Shown: piece by piece, positions 14,321 through 22,433 of the stretch
How the letters are laid out: each line of letters starts with the position of its first letter
How positions within the stretch are numbered: the stretch's first letter is position 1
Virus record (IMG/VR): IMGVR_UViG_3300010413_000198
Span: 1-30,737 of that record
Strand: one strand, 5' to 3'
From: a virus
Length of the DNA: 30,737 nt
Notes under the pieces: generated by a model
What the model was told of the DNA's origin: nothing
The model's input: the letters and a program-made list of their open reading frames with translations, nothing else
The model's database searches: none
Translations under genes and position numbers: made by a program

Positions 14321-14814
14321 AACGCGAAGGTATCATCGACATCACCGTCGGCGGCGAAGACTACCGCTTCGAAGTCAATGACGAACTCGAAATCGATGTC
14401 CACGATCTCGACAAAGAGCTCGCTCAGCAGGCCGCCCGGTATGCGTGGTTTTCCGTCCTGCTTGAACGAGCCCGTGACGAGTTTCGCGAACTTGAAGCTG
14501 AGAAGCAGGAACTCGACGCCAAGCTCGACGGCGAAATCCGGATCGACTTCGAAAAAGCGCAGATCAAAACGACCGAAGCCAAGGTTTCGGCGAAGATCAA
14601 AGCACATCCCGCTCGACGGGCGCTGAAGAAGAAAATCCGCAAGATGGAGTTCACCTGCGGTGTTCTTCTGTCGATCGTGATGGGATACGCGCAGCGCAAG
14701 GATTTGATCGTGTCACTTTCCCGCTCCCGCGGTGTAGAGGCGTCGTCGATGTCTCACGTGGAAGCGGACCGGATCAAGGATCGATTCCGGAAACGGAATC
14801 AAAACCAAGACTGA
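14317..14814 (+). CDS. UvsY-like recombination mediator candidate (165 aa)
   Basis: Mostly helical and highly charged. After a short beta N-terminus (IIDITVGGEDYRFEV) come AARYAWFSVLLERARDEFRE, a coiled-coil-like run ELEAEKQELDAKLDGEI, TEAKVSAKIKAHPARRAL and a C-terminal helical bundle FTCGVLLSIVMGYAQRKDLI ending in LSRSR. T4 UvsY has the same arrangement (YxxW near the start, a coiled coil, then a helical part with repeated short contacts). The gene sits directly before the gp32-like and UvsX-like genes. Loading UvsX on SSB-coated DNA is therefore the likely role. This is inferred from context and pattern, not from clear sequence identity. Confidence 0.6.
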   Translation: MKREGIIDITVGGEDYRFEVNDELEIDVHDLDKELAQQAARYAWFSVLLERARDEFRELEAEKQELDAKLDGEIRIDFEKAQIKTTEAKVSAKIKAHPARRALKKKIRKMEFTCGVLLSIVMGYAQRKDLIVSLSRSRGVEASSMSHVEADRIKDRFRKRNQNQD

Positions 14815-14827
14815 GGAGGACCTTTTT

Positions 14828-15799
14828 ATGAAGACGGACTATGAGAAGATGAGGGAACGTTTCCTTCGTCGGCAGAACATGGGCGAAGGTGGTGACAAGC
14901 GCTTTCTTTCCCTGAAGAAGCCCGAGGCCGGGAAAGGCTATCGGTACAGGATTCGGATTCTGCCCCCGGCCAAGGGATATGATTCGTGGGACTTCGAGTT
15001 CGGCCAGCACTACAACGTTCTGGAAGGTGGCGGCGCGCTGATGTGCCCGAAGAAGACCAAGGGTGAGCCGTGCCCGATCTGCGAATTCGTCAAGCCGTTG
15101 TGGGATGGCGACGAAAGCGACAAGAACATGGCGCGCGGCATGAACGCAAAAACCCGGTATCTCGCCAATGTCATCGACATGCGGGATCCCAGCACCGTCA
15201 AGCTCTGGGAATTCGGGCCGCAGGTCTGGGACCAAATCACGGCGATCATTTTCGGCGCCGAAGACGGAATCGTTCCGATTGACGATCCGGAAAAGGGTCA
15301 CACCTTGCAGGTCGTCATCAAGACCGAAAAATCCGGCGAAAAGGTGTATCCGAAGTACATCGTCACGCCGGAAATCAAGCCCAGCGCCCTGCCGGACATG
15401 TCGGTTCTCGATGCCCTGCACGACCCCGAAGCCGTCAAGCTTCCGGATCTCAAGTCGTACAAGGAACTCGAAGCCATCCTGAAGGGCCCCGACGAATCCG
15501 GCGAAACCGTCGAAGCCGAGCCCGAGCAGGCCGACGAGGCCGCGGGAGATGACGGCGGCGAAGAAATCGTCGATGACGATCCCGGCGAGGATCAGACCAA
15601 GGTTCCGCCCGTCGACGACGGCGGCGAAGAAGTGGTCGATGATCCCGAAGTCGTCGAGATCGAAGAACCGGAGCCCGAGCCCAAGAAGAACGCCACCGCG
15701 AAGAAGGAGAACAAATCCAATGGCGCGAAAGCCAACGGCGGCAAGTCGGCGGTCCAAATCGCCAAAGAACGACTCGCCAAAAAGCGCGCGGGCAAGTAG
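14828..15799 (+). CDS. gp32-like single-stranded DNA-binding protein
   Basis: The 323-aa protein has the zinc ligands of T4 gp32 in the same order and spacing: H61, C73, C82 and C85 (GQHYNVL...LMCPKKT...PCPIC), compared with H64, C77, C87 and C90 in gp32. The N-terminal region is basic (MRERFLRRQNM), as needed for cooperative binding. ARYLANVID-like and WEFGPQVWDQI segments follow in the core. From about 235 to 285 lies an acidic tail (GGEEIVDDDPGED), the usual partner-binding arm, but it is unusually followed by a basic Lys/Ala/Asn end (KKENKSNG...LAKKRAGK). ATG follows the strong GAGGAGGACC. The last 80 nt overlap the UvsX start. Confidence 0.85.
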   Translation: MKTDYEKMRERFLRRQNMGEGGDKRFLSLKKPEAGKGYRYRIRILPPAKGYDSWDFEFGQHYNVLEGGGALMCPKKTKGEPCPICEFVKPLWDGDESDKNMARGMNAKTRYLANVIDMRDPSTVKLWEFGPQVWDQITAIIFGAEDGIVPIDDPEKGHTLQVVIKTEKSGEKVYPKYIVTPEIKPSALPDMSVLDALHDPEAVKLPDLKSYKELEAILKGPDESGETVEAEPEQADEAAGDDGGEEIVDDDPGEDQTKVPPVDDGGEEVVDDPEVVEIEEPEPEPKKNATAKKENKSNGAKANGGKSAVQIAKERLAKKRAGK

Positions 15800-16772
15800 C
15801 CTTCGCAAAGTTTTCGGCGCACTCAAAGGTTCGCGGCCTGTCGAGTGGATCCGATCCGGTATTCCGCCCCTTGATCTTTTGATCGGGGGCGGAATACCGC
15901 TTGGTCGTTTCATCGAGATTATCGGTGAAAACTCGACGGCGAAGACCGGACTTTTGCTGCAGATCATCGCCGCATTCCAACGTGCCGGGCATGACGCCGT
16001 TTTGTTGGAACCCGAAGCCAAGCTCGACCCGGACTGGGCGCAAAGACTCGGCGTCGATTGGGCGGCGTTGCATTACGACCAACCCGAAGACCTGAAATGG
16101 CTCACCCAGTTCCTCGCCCGTGTCGGAACGACGGCATCGGCGAAAAAACCGGTGGTCATCGGTGTTGATTCTCTCGCAGCGGTCCCCGGAATCGGTGAAC
16201 TCGAAGCCGCCGAGAGCGAAGAAGGAATGGGTGAGGAGAAGATGAAGCGGGCACGCCATTTGTCGCAGATGCTGCGCGCGACCCTGCTTCAGCTCTCGAA
16301 AAAGAACGTCACGCTGATTGCCATCAATCAGCTTCGGACCAAAGTCGATTTCCGGACAGGGTATTCGGGCTTCGACTCGACTGGTGGAAAAGCGATCAAG
16401 TATCACACCGCGGTTCGGCTGAATATGAAGAACCGGGGGCGGCTCAAGACGAAAGTCGGTGACGTCACCGTCGGAATTCAGGTTGAAGTCGAAGCCATCA
16501 AAAACCAGATGGCGCCGCCGTTCCGTGCGACGAAGATGCGGTTCCGTTTCGAGACCGGTTTCGATCGCTGGTTCGGCTTGGATGAACTCCTGATCCGTTA
16601 TGGCCGCGTTGAAAACATTGGCGGCTGGCTTTCGTTCAAGGGTCGTAAGTTTCGGCGAAGTGAAATCGAGCAGGTCGCGGCCGAAATGCCCGAAATCTTG
16701 GAACCGATCCGCGGCGTCATTGAAAGAGCGGAAGGCGCGCCGGAACCCGAGCTGAAGGAATCAAAGAAATGA
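15720..16772 (+). CDS. UvsX/RecA-like recombinase
   Basis: RecA-fold strand-exchange protein, 350 aa. It has GIPPLDLLIGGGIPLGRFIE, P-loop GENSTAKT (69-76), Walker B VVIGVDSLAAVPG, the ATP-sensing LIAINQLRTKVD and a RecA-type L2/beta segment FDSTGGKAIKYHTAVRLN. The P-loop has Ala where the consensus has Gly before Lys. T4 UvsX also departs there, so it need not be inactive. The start is the only plausible ATG, with AAGGAGA ten bases upstream, inside the SSB gene. The overlap encodes a basic N-terminus (ARKPTAASRRSKSPKND). It should pair ssDNA with homologous duplex for recombination-dependent replication, with the upstream UvsY-like and SSB proteins. Confidence 0.87.
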   Translation: MARKPTAASRRSKSPKNDSPKSARASSLRKVFGALKGSRPVEWIRSGIPPLDLLIGGGIPLGRFIEIIGENSTAKTGLLLQIIAAFQRAGHDAVLLEPEAKLDPDWAQRLGVDWAALHYDQPEDLKWLTQFLARVGTTASAKKPVVIGVDSLAAVPGIGELEAAESEEGMGEEKMKRARHLSQMLRATLLQLSKKNVTLIAINQLRTKVDFRTGYSGFDSTGGKAIKYHTAVRLNMKNRGRLKTKVGDVTVGIQVEVEAIKNQMAPPFRATKMRFRFETGFDRWFGLDELLIRYGRVENIGGWLSFKGRKFRRSEIEQVAAEMPEILEPIRGVIERAEGAPEPELKESKK

Positions 16773-17794
16773 AAGCGCTCGTCTTTTCCGATCTTCATAT
16801 TCACAACTGGTCGGCTTTTGCGCGGCTTGACGAAGACGGTGTCAACGATCGCCTGCAGGATACGCTTTTGGCATTAACCGTCATTTGCGGCGAAGCCGCT
16901 TCAAATCCCGGCAAATACGACTGCGTCATTTTTGCCGGGGATCTCTTCGAGGTCACCAAACTCCCGGCGGAAGTCATCGCGCTCGCCTCCCGTGTCATCG
17001 AGGATTTCGGACCGCTCGGCATTCCGGTCTACGCCATCGAAGGCAATCATGACCAAGCCAGTCGGGCGCGCGAAATCGCCAGCGTCGAAGGCCTCCGTGT
17101 GCCGGACAACTGGTTCTGGATCGGCGGACGTGTCGCCGACTGTGCGGGACTCAAGATCGTGGGACGTAACTATGGCGCGCCGCCCCCACAAAAATCGGCG
17201 GACGTCGCCGTCATCCATCGCGGCGTCAACGGTGCGATGATCTCCGAATATTTCGCCGCTGATTTCGAAGACGATTTGAAACTCGAAGACGCCGGGAAAT
17301 ACGCCTCGAAGCTTGTTATCTGCGGGCATTACCACAAACCGCAGATTTTTCGTCGGAAGTCGGGGCCTGTGGTGTTGGTTCCCGGTGCACCACTGCAACA
17401 CACGTGGGGGGATCTTGGGCAGGATCGCGGATATTGGGAAGTCGAGATCGGGGACATGGTCTCGGCGACGTTTCACGAAATCGAGGGGTTGCCCAAATTC
17501 GTCAGGATCTCGGACCCCGGCGACATCGACGCGCAGGCAGAAGGTAATTTCGTCGAACTCGAACTCAATCCGATACCCGGGAAAAAGGAACTCGAAAAGC
17601 TGCGAAAGAAATTGCAGGAAATCAGCCGCGGGTTTTCGATAAAAACCAAACCGCCGGAGATCGTCCGGCCGCCGGAAGACAGAATCGAGGTCTCCGAGAC
17701 CAAGGATCTCGAAGACATCGTCACCGATTATGCCGAGAAATTCGGCGGTGACGCCGCGGTCGGTATCGACCTGCTCAGGAGGGCCCGGTCGTGA
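16769..17794 (+). CDS. SbcD/Mre11-type nuclease (gp47-like)
   Basis: Calcineurin-like metallophosphoesterase of 341 aa with all metal-site motifs: FSDLHIH (6-12), FAGDLFE, IEGNHDQ, VIHRGV and CGHYHKP. The C-terminal part (GKKELEKLRKKLQEISRG) is helical, as expected for the Rad50/SbcC contact. The start overlaps the UvsX stop (ATGA). It works with the next gene product as the 5' end-resection complex (T4 gp46/gp47) that makes 3' tails for UvsX. Confidence 0.9.
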   Translation: MKALVFSDLHIHNWSAFARLDEDGVNDRLQDTLLALTVICGEAASNPGKYDCVIFAGDLFEVTKLPAEVIALASRVIEDFGPLGIPVYAIEGNHDQASRAREIASVEGLRVPDNWFWIGGRVADCAGLKIVGRNYGAPPPQKSADVAVIHRGVNGAMISEYFAADFEDDLKLEDAGKYASKLVICGHYHKPQIFRRKSGPVVLVPGAPLQHTWGDLGQDRGYWEVEIGDMVSATFHEIEGLPKFVRISDPGDIDAQAEGNFVELELNPIPGKKELEKLRKKLQEISRGFSIKTKPPEIVRPPEDRIEVSETKDLEDIVTDYAEKFGGDAAVGIDLLRRARS

Positions 17795-20334
17795 GAATCA
17801 AGTCTGTCAAAGCGGAAAATTTTCTCTCATATCGGAAACTTGATTTCGAAATCGGCACCGGTATCACTGCGATCGTCGGTGAGAATCGTGACAACCCGGG
17901 TTCGCGTTCCAACGGGGCCGGGAAAACGGGATTCATCGATGCGATCTCGTGGGCTCTTTTCGGCGAGACCACTCGCGGACTCTCCGGCGATGACGTCATC
18001 AACGACGCCCTGAAGAAAGGAACCCGCGGAGAGGTCGAATTCTCTGACGGCACGAAAGTCATTCGATACCGCAAATATCCAAAACTCAAAAATTCCGTCG
18101 TTATCATCCGCAACGGCGAAGAGTCTCAGTTCGACCGGATGAAGGACGCGCAGGATCAGATCGAATTGCTTCTCGGAGTCGACTGGCTTGCTTTCCGCCA
18201 GTCCGTGCTCTTCGGTCAAGACGCCGTCAGATTCCTCGGGCTCCCCGACGCCGAGAAAAAGGCGGTTATCGAACGGATCCTCGGTGTCAGCGCTTTCGAT
18301 CAGGCCGCGGAACTCGCGCGCAAGGAAGTACGCGAACAGATTTCGGCGAAGAAACAGCATGAACAAGACGCCGAGATCTTGATGGAGAAACAGAACTCCG
18401 CTTGTCGTGAAGCCAACGCCCGTCGCGACTCTTTGGAAGAACTGCGCGGCCAGAACGAAGAGGAACAGAAACGCGTCAATGCCGAGATCGAGCAGAAACA
18501 GAATCGTCTCGCGGAGTTCCAGAAGACCGGCGATATTGAGGCGGCCGAGGCTGAACTTGGTCAACTGGATTCCGAACTTGTGGAGCTCAAAAAGCAGGAG
18601 AAAGAGATCCGCGCCGAACTCGTCGAAACCGAGACCGCGTTGCAGGCCGACAAGGATGATGCCGACGACATCACGCACAAATACCGGGAAGCCTGCGCCG
18701 AGCGCGATGCCTTGGTGCAGAAGATCGAAATCAAAACGGAGGCGCTGCAAAGCCGTGAGTCCGAAAAGCGTGACGGCGTCGCCAACGCTGAAGCCGAACT
18801 CGAAGATTTGGAAACCGGTTTCAAGACGTTGTGCGCAGAGTTGGAAGCCGGGAAGACCAAAGCCGAGACCGAGCTTGCAACCATCAAAGCCGAGATCGAG
18901 ACCAAAAGCGGGGAAGTCAGGAAAGCCGACAACGCCGTCGCCGCACTCCGCGCCAAGGTCGACGAATGCCGGGAGCGGTGCGATGCGTTGGGTAAAGAGA
19001 CAGAGCGCCGACGCGCGGAGCACGAATCGGCGTCGAAACAGATCGACGCATTGACCGGGATCGGCAATTGTTGCCCGACGTGCCAGCAGGCCGTTCCAGA
19101 CGCCCACGTCAAAAGAATCGGATCTGTGCTGCGCCAGCGGTTGACAAAGATCGAATCGGTTCTTGATGACGTCGGGAAAAAGCTTGAGACGGCGAAGGCT
19201 GAACACGACAAAGCGGTGGCCGATCTCGACAGCGCCCAGACTTCGGATGACATCAAGGCCGACATCGCTGGGCTGCGAAGCGCGGCCAAACATATCGAGT
19301 CCGTGATAGCCGATTTCCCCGGGGCCATGAAAAATGCAGAACGCGATTACGAGGACCGCGTTTCGAAGGTCATTGCACGCATCGAGAAGATTGAAGCTGT
19401 CGACATCGAGGCCGAAAAAGCTGAGATCGACGGATTCAAGACGACGGAAGCCGAAATCGCCTCCCGTGTCGGCAAGCTTGGAAAGAAAACCGCAGGGATC
19501 GCCGCGCAGATCAAGACGCGTTCAGAAGCCCTCAGAGCCGTCAAAACGCGTTGGGATGACCTTCAAGCCACTTTGGAGACTGCCAGCGCCCGCCGGGCTG
19601 AAGCGGCCCAGAAAGTCGCGGTTTTGACCGAACGTAAGTCTTTGGGAGTTAAGGAGTTACAAACGGCTATTGAGGGCCTTCAGAATCGCCTTCAGACGCT
19701 TCGTAATCGGAAATTCGACTCAGAAGTCGCGGAGATAGACAAGATCGATTCTGAGGCGGTTTCCTACAGCGACAAGGCCACCGAAGCCGAACGGCTGGCC
19801 GGGAAAGCCGAATCCCGGATCGACGCGCTTTCCTTCTGGGTCGACGCATTCGGCCTGCGCGGGATCCGGTCCATGCTCCTTGACGGCGTCCTGCCGTTCC
19901 TCGAAGAGCGGATGAATACCTATCTCGAAACCCTGACCGGCGGCACCATCAAAGTCGGACTGTCTGCCCTCAGTGAAACGAAGTCCGGCAAGGTCAAGGA
20001 TTCGTTCGGGGTCGAGATCGCCTCGACCAGCAGCGGCAGCAAATACAAAGGGCTCTCCGGCGGCGAGCGCCAACGGGTCGACATCTCCTTCGCCATGGCT
20101 CTCTTCGATCTGGCCCGCAGCCGTGCCGGTGTCGATTTCGGGCTTGCGGTTTTTGACGAGGTCTTCGAACGCGTCGACGACGCTGGACAGGAATCCGTGA
20201 CCGCGCTTCTTCGCAAAGAGGCTCCGCGCTGGGGCTCCGTTCTGCTGGTCACCCATCTCGACGGTTTGTTGTCGTCGGTTCGCAATCGTATCCGGGTTGT
20301 CAAGGAAGGTGGGGAGTCGAGGATCGAGAACTGA
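17791..20334 (+). CDS. SbcC/Rad50-type ATPase (gp46-like)
   Basis: An 847-aa SMC-like protein. The N-terminal ATPase half starts MRIKSVKAENFLSYRKLDFE and has the P-loop SNGAGKTGF. Long coiled coils flank a zinc hook CPTC (428-431). The C-terminal half has the signature LSGGERQRVD, Walker B LAVFDEVFE and a LLVTHLD switch. The start codon is GTG, overlapping the SbcD stop (GTGA), with AGGAGG upstream. It is longer than T4 gp46 (560 aa) but shorter than E. coli SbcC (1048). It drives resection and DNA tethering with the SbcD-like partner. A long opposite-strand frame (488 codons) is a shadow of its repetitive coiled coil. Confidence 0.92.
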   Translation: MRIKSVKAENFLSYRKLDFEIGTGITAIVGENRDNPGSRSNGAGKTGFIDAISWALFGETTRGLSGDDVINDALKKGTRGEVEFSDGTKVIRYRKYPKLKNSVVIIRNGEESQFDRMKDAQDQIELLLGVDWLAFRQSVLFGQDAVRFLGLPDAEKKAVIERILGVSAFDQAAELARKEVREQISAKKQHEQDAEILMEKQNSACREANARRDSLEELRGQNEEEQKRVNAEIEQKQNRLAEFQKTGDIEAAEAELGQLDSELVELKKQEKEIRAELVETETALQADKDDADDITHKYREACAERDALVQKIEIKTEALQSRESEKRDGVANAEAELEDLETGFKTLCAELEAGKTKAETELATIKAEIETKSGEVRKADNAVAALRAKVDECRERCDALGKETERRRAEHESASKQIDALTGIGNCCPTCQQAVPDAHVKRIGSVLRQRLTKIESVLDDVGKKLETAKAEHDKAVADLDSAQTSDDIKADIAGLRSAAKHIESVIADFPGAMKNAERDYEDRVSKVIARIEKIEAVDIEAEKAEIDGFKTTEAEIASRVGKLGKKTAGIAAQIKTRSEALRAVKTRWDDLQATLETASARRAEAAQKVAVLTERKSLGVKELQTAIEGLQNRLQTLRNRKFDSEVAEIDKIDSEAVSYSDKATEAERLAGKAESRIDALSFWVDAFGLRGIRSMLLDGVLPFLEERMNTYLETLTGGTIKVGLSALSETKSGKVKDSFGVEIASTSSGSKYKGLSGGERQRVDISFAMALFDLARSRAGVDFGLAVFDEVFERVDDAGQESVTALLRKEAPRWGSVLLVTHLDGLLSSVRNRIRVVKEGGESRIEN

Positions 20335-20360
20335 TTTCCCAAAAAGGAGTTTTGTGAAAT
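20333..20360. promoter_or_regulatory. operator-like palindrome, copy 1
   Basis: A 28-nt site whose arms ATTTCCCAAAA and TTTTGTGAAAT are inverted repeats with one mismatch, around a short variable centre (AGGAG). A further TTTCACAA follows 5 nt later, making a second TTGTGAAA/TTTCACAA dyad. It starts inside the last codon of the SbcC gene and lies upstream of the small gene at 20401. A near-identical copy (24/28) lies after that gene. This is typical of repressor sites, but no binding protein is known. Confidence 0.5.
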
Positions 20361-20400
20361 CGGTTTTCACAATAGCACCATAGTGTGCAAAGGAGAAAAG

Positions 20401-20628
20401 ATGAGAAATTTCACATCGGAAGAGAAGGACAAGATTATGCAGTATTACGGACTTGTTGGGACTACAGGAGATCCAAAACTTTCGATAGAGTTGTTTTTGG
20501 AGAGTGAGGCCCTCCAAAAAGCTGCCTGCGAAATGAATTGCATAGAGTGGAAATCCCCAGAGGACATCCTTAAAGCGCCTTTTGAAGCACATCCGCCTAT
20601 GGATGACAGGGGCCTAATTGTCGATTAG
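20401..20628 (+). CDS. hypothetical protein (75 aa)
   Basis: The start is the ATG behind AAAGGAGAAAAG. Six further codons upstream are open but lack a ribosome-binding site. It is acidic and helical (NFTSEEKDKIMQYYGLVGTT, LSIELFLESEALQKAACEMN), ending in a short acidic loop PPMDDRGLIVD. No family is recognised. Base composition is clearly more AT-rich than the flanking recombination genes, and it is bracketed by the two palindromes, so it looks like a small inserted and separately regulated gene (moron-like) within the operon. Confidence 0.65.
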   Translation: MRNFTSEEKDKIMQYYGLVGTTGDPKLSIELFLESEALQKAACEMNCIEWKSPEDILKAPFEAHPPMDDRGLIVD

Positions 20629-20657
20629 CCTTGCACAAAAGGCCTATAAGGTGCAGG

Positions 20658-20685
20658 GATTTCCCAAAAGCCTGTTTTGTGAAAT
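20658..20685. promoter_or_regulatory. operator-like palindrome, copy 2
   Basis: Same 28-nt site as at 20333-20360, differing only in the four central bases (GCCT for AGGA). The arms are ATTTCCCAAAA and TTTTGTGAAAT. It ends 16 nt before the RuvC-like start. A small hairpin (CTTGCAC...GTGCAG) lies just upstream, right after the stop of the 75-aa gene. Confidence 0.5.
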
Positions 20686-20701
20686 GTTAGGCGAAAGTTA
20701 G

Positions 20702-21277
20702 ATGGGAAGACTATTTGTTGGAATTGACTTGGGACTGCAGGGTGGCGTCGTCGTTCTCGACGAAGGCGGCCAACTCGCGATGCCGCCACGGATCACGCCG
20801 ATCGTCGAAGGTGCGGTCAAACGTTTCAAGGACAAAAAGACCGGCAAACCGAAAACCAAAAAGTTGGCCTCCGATGTCTATGACGAATCGGCGATGGTCG
20901 AAATCGTGGAATCCGTTCTCAACAGAGCCGACGAACTCGGGCACGAAATCCTTCCGCTCTATGTCATCGAAAAAGCGCAGACCATGCCGGGGACCATGGG
21001 TGGTTCGAAAGCCAATTTCCAGCGCGGTCTTTCTTTCGGTCTTTGGAAAGGCTTGCTCCGAGGTATGTTTCAGCGCTTCGAAATCGTGTCGCCGCAGTCG
21101 TGGCAGAAAGTCATTTTCCGCGACATGAGGATCGACGACACAAAGCAGGCGTCCGCTCTCGTGGCGTCGAGACTCTGGCCGAATCAGGACTGGCGCAAGA
21201 GTGAGAGAAGCCGAAACGCACATGACGGCCTGACCGATGCGGCTTGCATCGCCGAATATGGGCGCCGTACGTTCTAA
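20702..21277 (+). CDS. RuvC-like Holliday junction resolvase
   Basis: 191-aa RNase-H-fold nuclease. The catalytic acids fit RuvC: D9 in VGIDLGLQGG, E90 in YVIEKAQTMPG, and D175/D179 in HDGLTDA. GGSKANFQRGLSFGLWKGLL and IVSPQSWQKVIF are the conserved phage RuvC-like segments. It should cut four-way junctions made by UvsX-driven recombination before packaging. Only a weak ribosome-binding site (GGCGAAAG) is seen. It is the last gene of the plus-strand operon and overlaps the convergent gene by 4 nt. No terminator is visible. Confidence 0.85.
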   Translation: MGRLFVGIDLGLQGGVVVLDEGGQLAMPPRITPIVEGAVKRFKDKKTGKPKTKKLASDVYDESAMVEIVESVLNRADELGHEILPLYVIEKAQTMPGTMGGSKANFQRGLSFGLWKGLLRGMFQRFEIVSPQSWQKVIFRDMRIDDTKQASALVASRLWPNQDWRKSERSRNAHDGLTDAACIAEYGRRTF

Positions 21278-21657
21278 GCCGTGGCGACGAAATTGCGAAT
21301 GATCCGGCCGAGCCTGCGCAGCTTTCGCCCCTCGTTTTGCAGAAGCGCCTCTTTCGTTTCGTCTTTGAGCGCCGCGGGAAGCAATTCAAGGATTTCGCGG
21401 ACGTGCAATTCGTTGAAGAGCTGTTCGTCTTCGAAACGGACATTCGGGACCATGATCCGGACCGCGAAGCCATTCCACCGTGCCTCGCGCTTTTTGAGAC
21501 GGCCGACTTTCACTTTCGCTCGGCTGCGGGCGGCATCATGATCGCCGGGCTTCGTGCGCTCCGACATTAAGACCGCAAGCGCGGCTTCCTGACAGCGGTC
21601 TTCACGCTCGAACCCGGAGCGTACGGGCCCACGCAGATTCTTCAAATCGCGGATCAT
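21274..21657 (-). CDS. hypothetical protein (127 aa)
   Basis: ATG follows AAGGGGGATTCCA. The N-terminal half is very basic with Arg/Lys pairs (SRAKVKVGRLKKREARW). The C-terminal half is helical (FNELHVREILELLPAALKDE, RRLGRIIRNFV). No family is recognised. It converges on the RuvC-like gene with a 4-nt overlap of stops and lies 16 nt after the small cysteine-rich gene, probably on the same transcript. Confidence 0.6.
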   Translation of the reverse strand: MIRDLKNLRGPVRSGFEREDRCQEAALAVLMSERTKPGDHDAARSRAKVKVGRLKKREARWNGFAVRIMVPNVRFEDEQLFNELHVREILELLPAALKDETKEALLQNEGRKLRRLGRIIRNFVATA

Positions 21658-21673
21658 TGGAATCCCCCTTGGC

Positions 21674-21895
21674 TCAGAGAGCCTGTTTGTGAAGATGATT
21701 ATGGGTGCAACGGCCGAACGCTGTGCGGCGCTGTCCGTTGGATGTGCGATAGAAACACCAGAAAATCGGATTGATCTCGAATCTCGTCAAAACACATCGC
21801 CAGCAGAAACGCTTTTTGGGTTGCGGGACGGCCGAATCGAATCTTCGGTCGATTTCTTCGAAGTCTGGCTTTGACATGGCACGGATCCTTAACAT
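21674..21895 (-). CDS. small Cys/Arg-rich protein (73 aa)
   Basis: Two starts are possible. ATG 21895 has GGAAAG nine bases upstream. ATG 21877, six codons later, has AAGGAT eight upstream. The frame is open further, but those codons cross a terminator hairpin. The sequence CWRCVLTRFEINPIFWCFY then GRCTHNHLHKQ has three cysteines and several histidines that could bind zinc. It follows the terminator of the ribbon-helix-helix gene. No family is recognised. Confidence 0.55.
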   Translation of the reverse strand: MLRIRAMSKPDFEEIDRRFDSAVPQPKKRFCWRCVLTRFEINPIFWCFYRTSNGQRRTAFGRCTHNHLHKQAL

Positions 21896-21920
21896 ACCGA
21901 ATTCTTTCCAACGCTTCAAG

Positions 21921-21957
21921 TTAAAAGTGCCCCCGGGACAACAGGCCCCGGGGGTGC
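21921..21957 (-). terminator. rho-independent terminator after the ribbon-helix-helix gene
   Basis: On the minus strand the stem CCCCCGGG/CCCGGGGG is extended by three further pairs (two of them G-T), with a 9-nt loop, followed by ACTTTTAAC. It begins 14 nt after the stop of the ribbon-helix-helix gene. The T-run is short but the stem is very strong. Confidence 0.65.
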
Positions 21958-21971
21958 CGAAAGGAGATAGA

Positions 21972-22421
21972 TCAGATCGGATCGGGGTCGTCGATGAACT
22001 TCCACTCCTCGAATCCATCGAACTCCGGAGCATCCCCGTTTTTGCGGATGAACAGTGCCACGCCTTCGCGCAGGATCGACGGGATGCCACGCCCGACCCT
22101 GACCGCGAATTTGTTGATTCTGGAGTACATATCGGCCGGAATTGCGGTTCGTGTTATGACCGACTTTTTGGGAACCGTCAGCCGGACCGCTTCGTCGGCG
22201 ATGTCGGTCATTCCACGTTTCTTGAAATATTCGAGCAGTGCGGCGACGACGATCTTCGACGCCGTGTCGCCGCCATTCTTTTTGCCTTCGAAAACGACGA
22301 GCTCCCAGAGCTTTTCGGGACATGAGACCGAGCACCTGATCGCGGTGCTCGTGAACCTGTTTTTGCGCTTGCGCTTGACCACTTCTTTTTTGACTTTCGA
22401 GGCTCTGCGGCTGTTGTCCAT
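21972..22421 (-). CDS. protein with two ribbon-helix-helix-like segments (149 aa)
   Basis: ATG follows TAGGAAAGGAACCCC. After a basic N-terminus (SKVKKEVVKRKRKNRFT) come two similar units: IRCSVSCPEKLWELVVFEGK with SKIVVAALLEYFKK, and ITRTAIPADMYSRINKFAVR with IPSILREGVALFIRK. Each has a beta strand then two helices, as in ribbon-helix-helix repressors (CopG/Arc type). The tail is acidic (DGFEEWKFIDDPDPI). Two units in one chain would act as a pseudo-dimer on DNA. It lies 12 nt after the recombinase gene in the same transcript and may regulate it. The role is inferred. Confidence 0.6.
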   Translation of the reverse strand: MDNSRRASKVKKEVVKRKRKNRFTSTAIRCSVSCPEKLWELVVFEGKKNGGDTASKIVVAALLEYFKKRGMTDIADEAVRLTVPKKSVITRTAIPADMYSRINKFAVRVGRGIPSILREGVALFIRKNGDAPEFDGFEEWKFIDDPDPI

Positions 22422-22433
22422 GGGGTTCCTTTC

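Noticed and set aside
14774-16021. 415-codon minus-strand frame opposite SSB and UvsX
   Set aside because: The plus-strand genes have clear motifs and ribosome-binding sites. This frame is low-complexity shadow.
17827-19293. 488-codon minus-strand frame opposite the SbcC gene
   Set aside because: It mirrors the repetitive coiled-coil codons of SbcC, with no ribosome-binding site and no family pattern.
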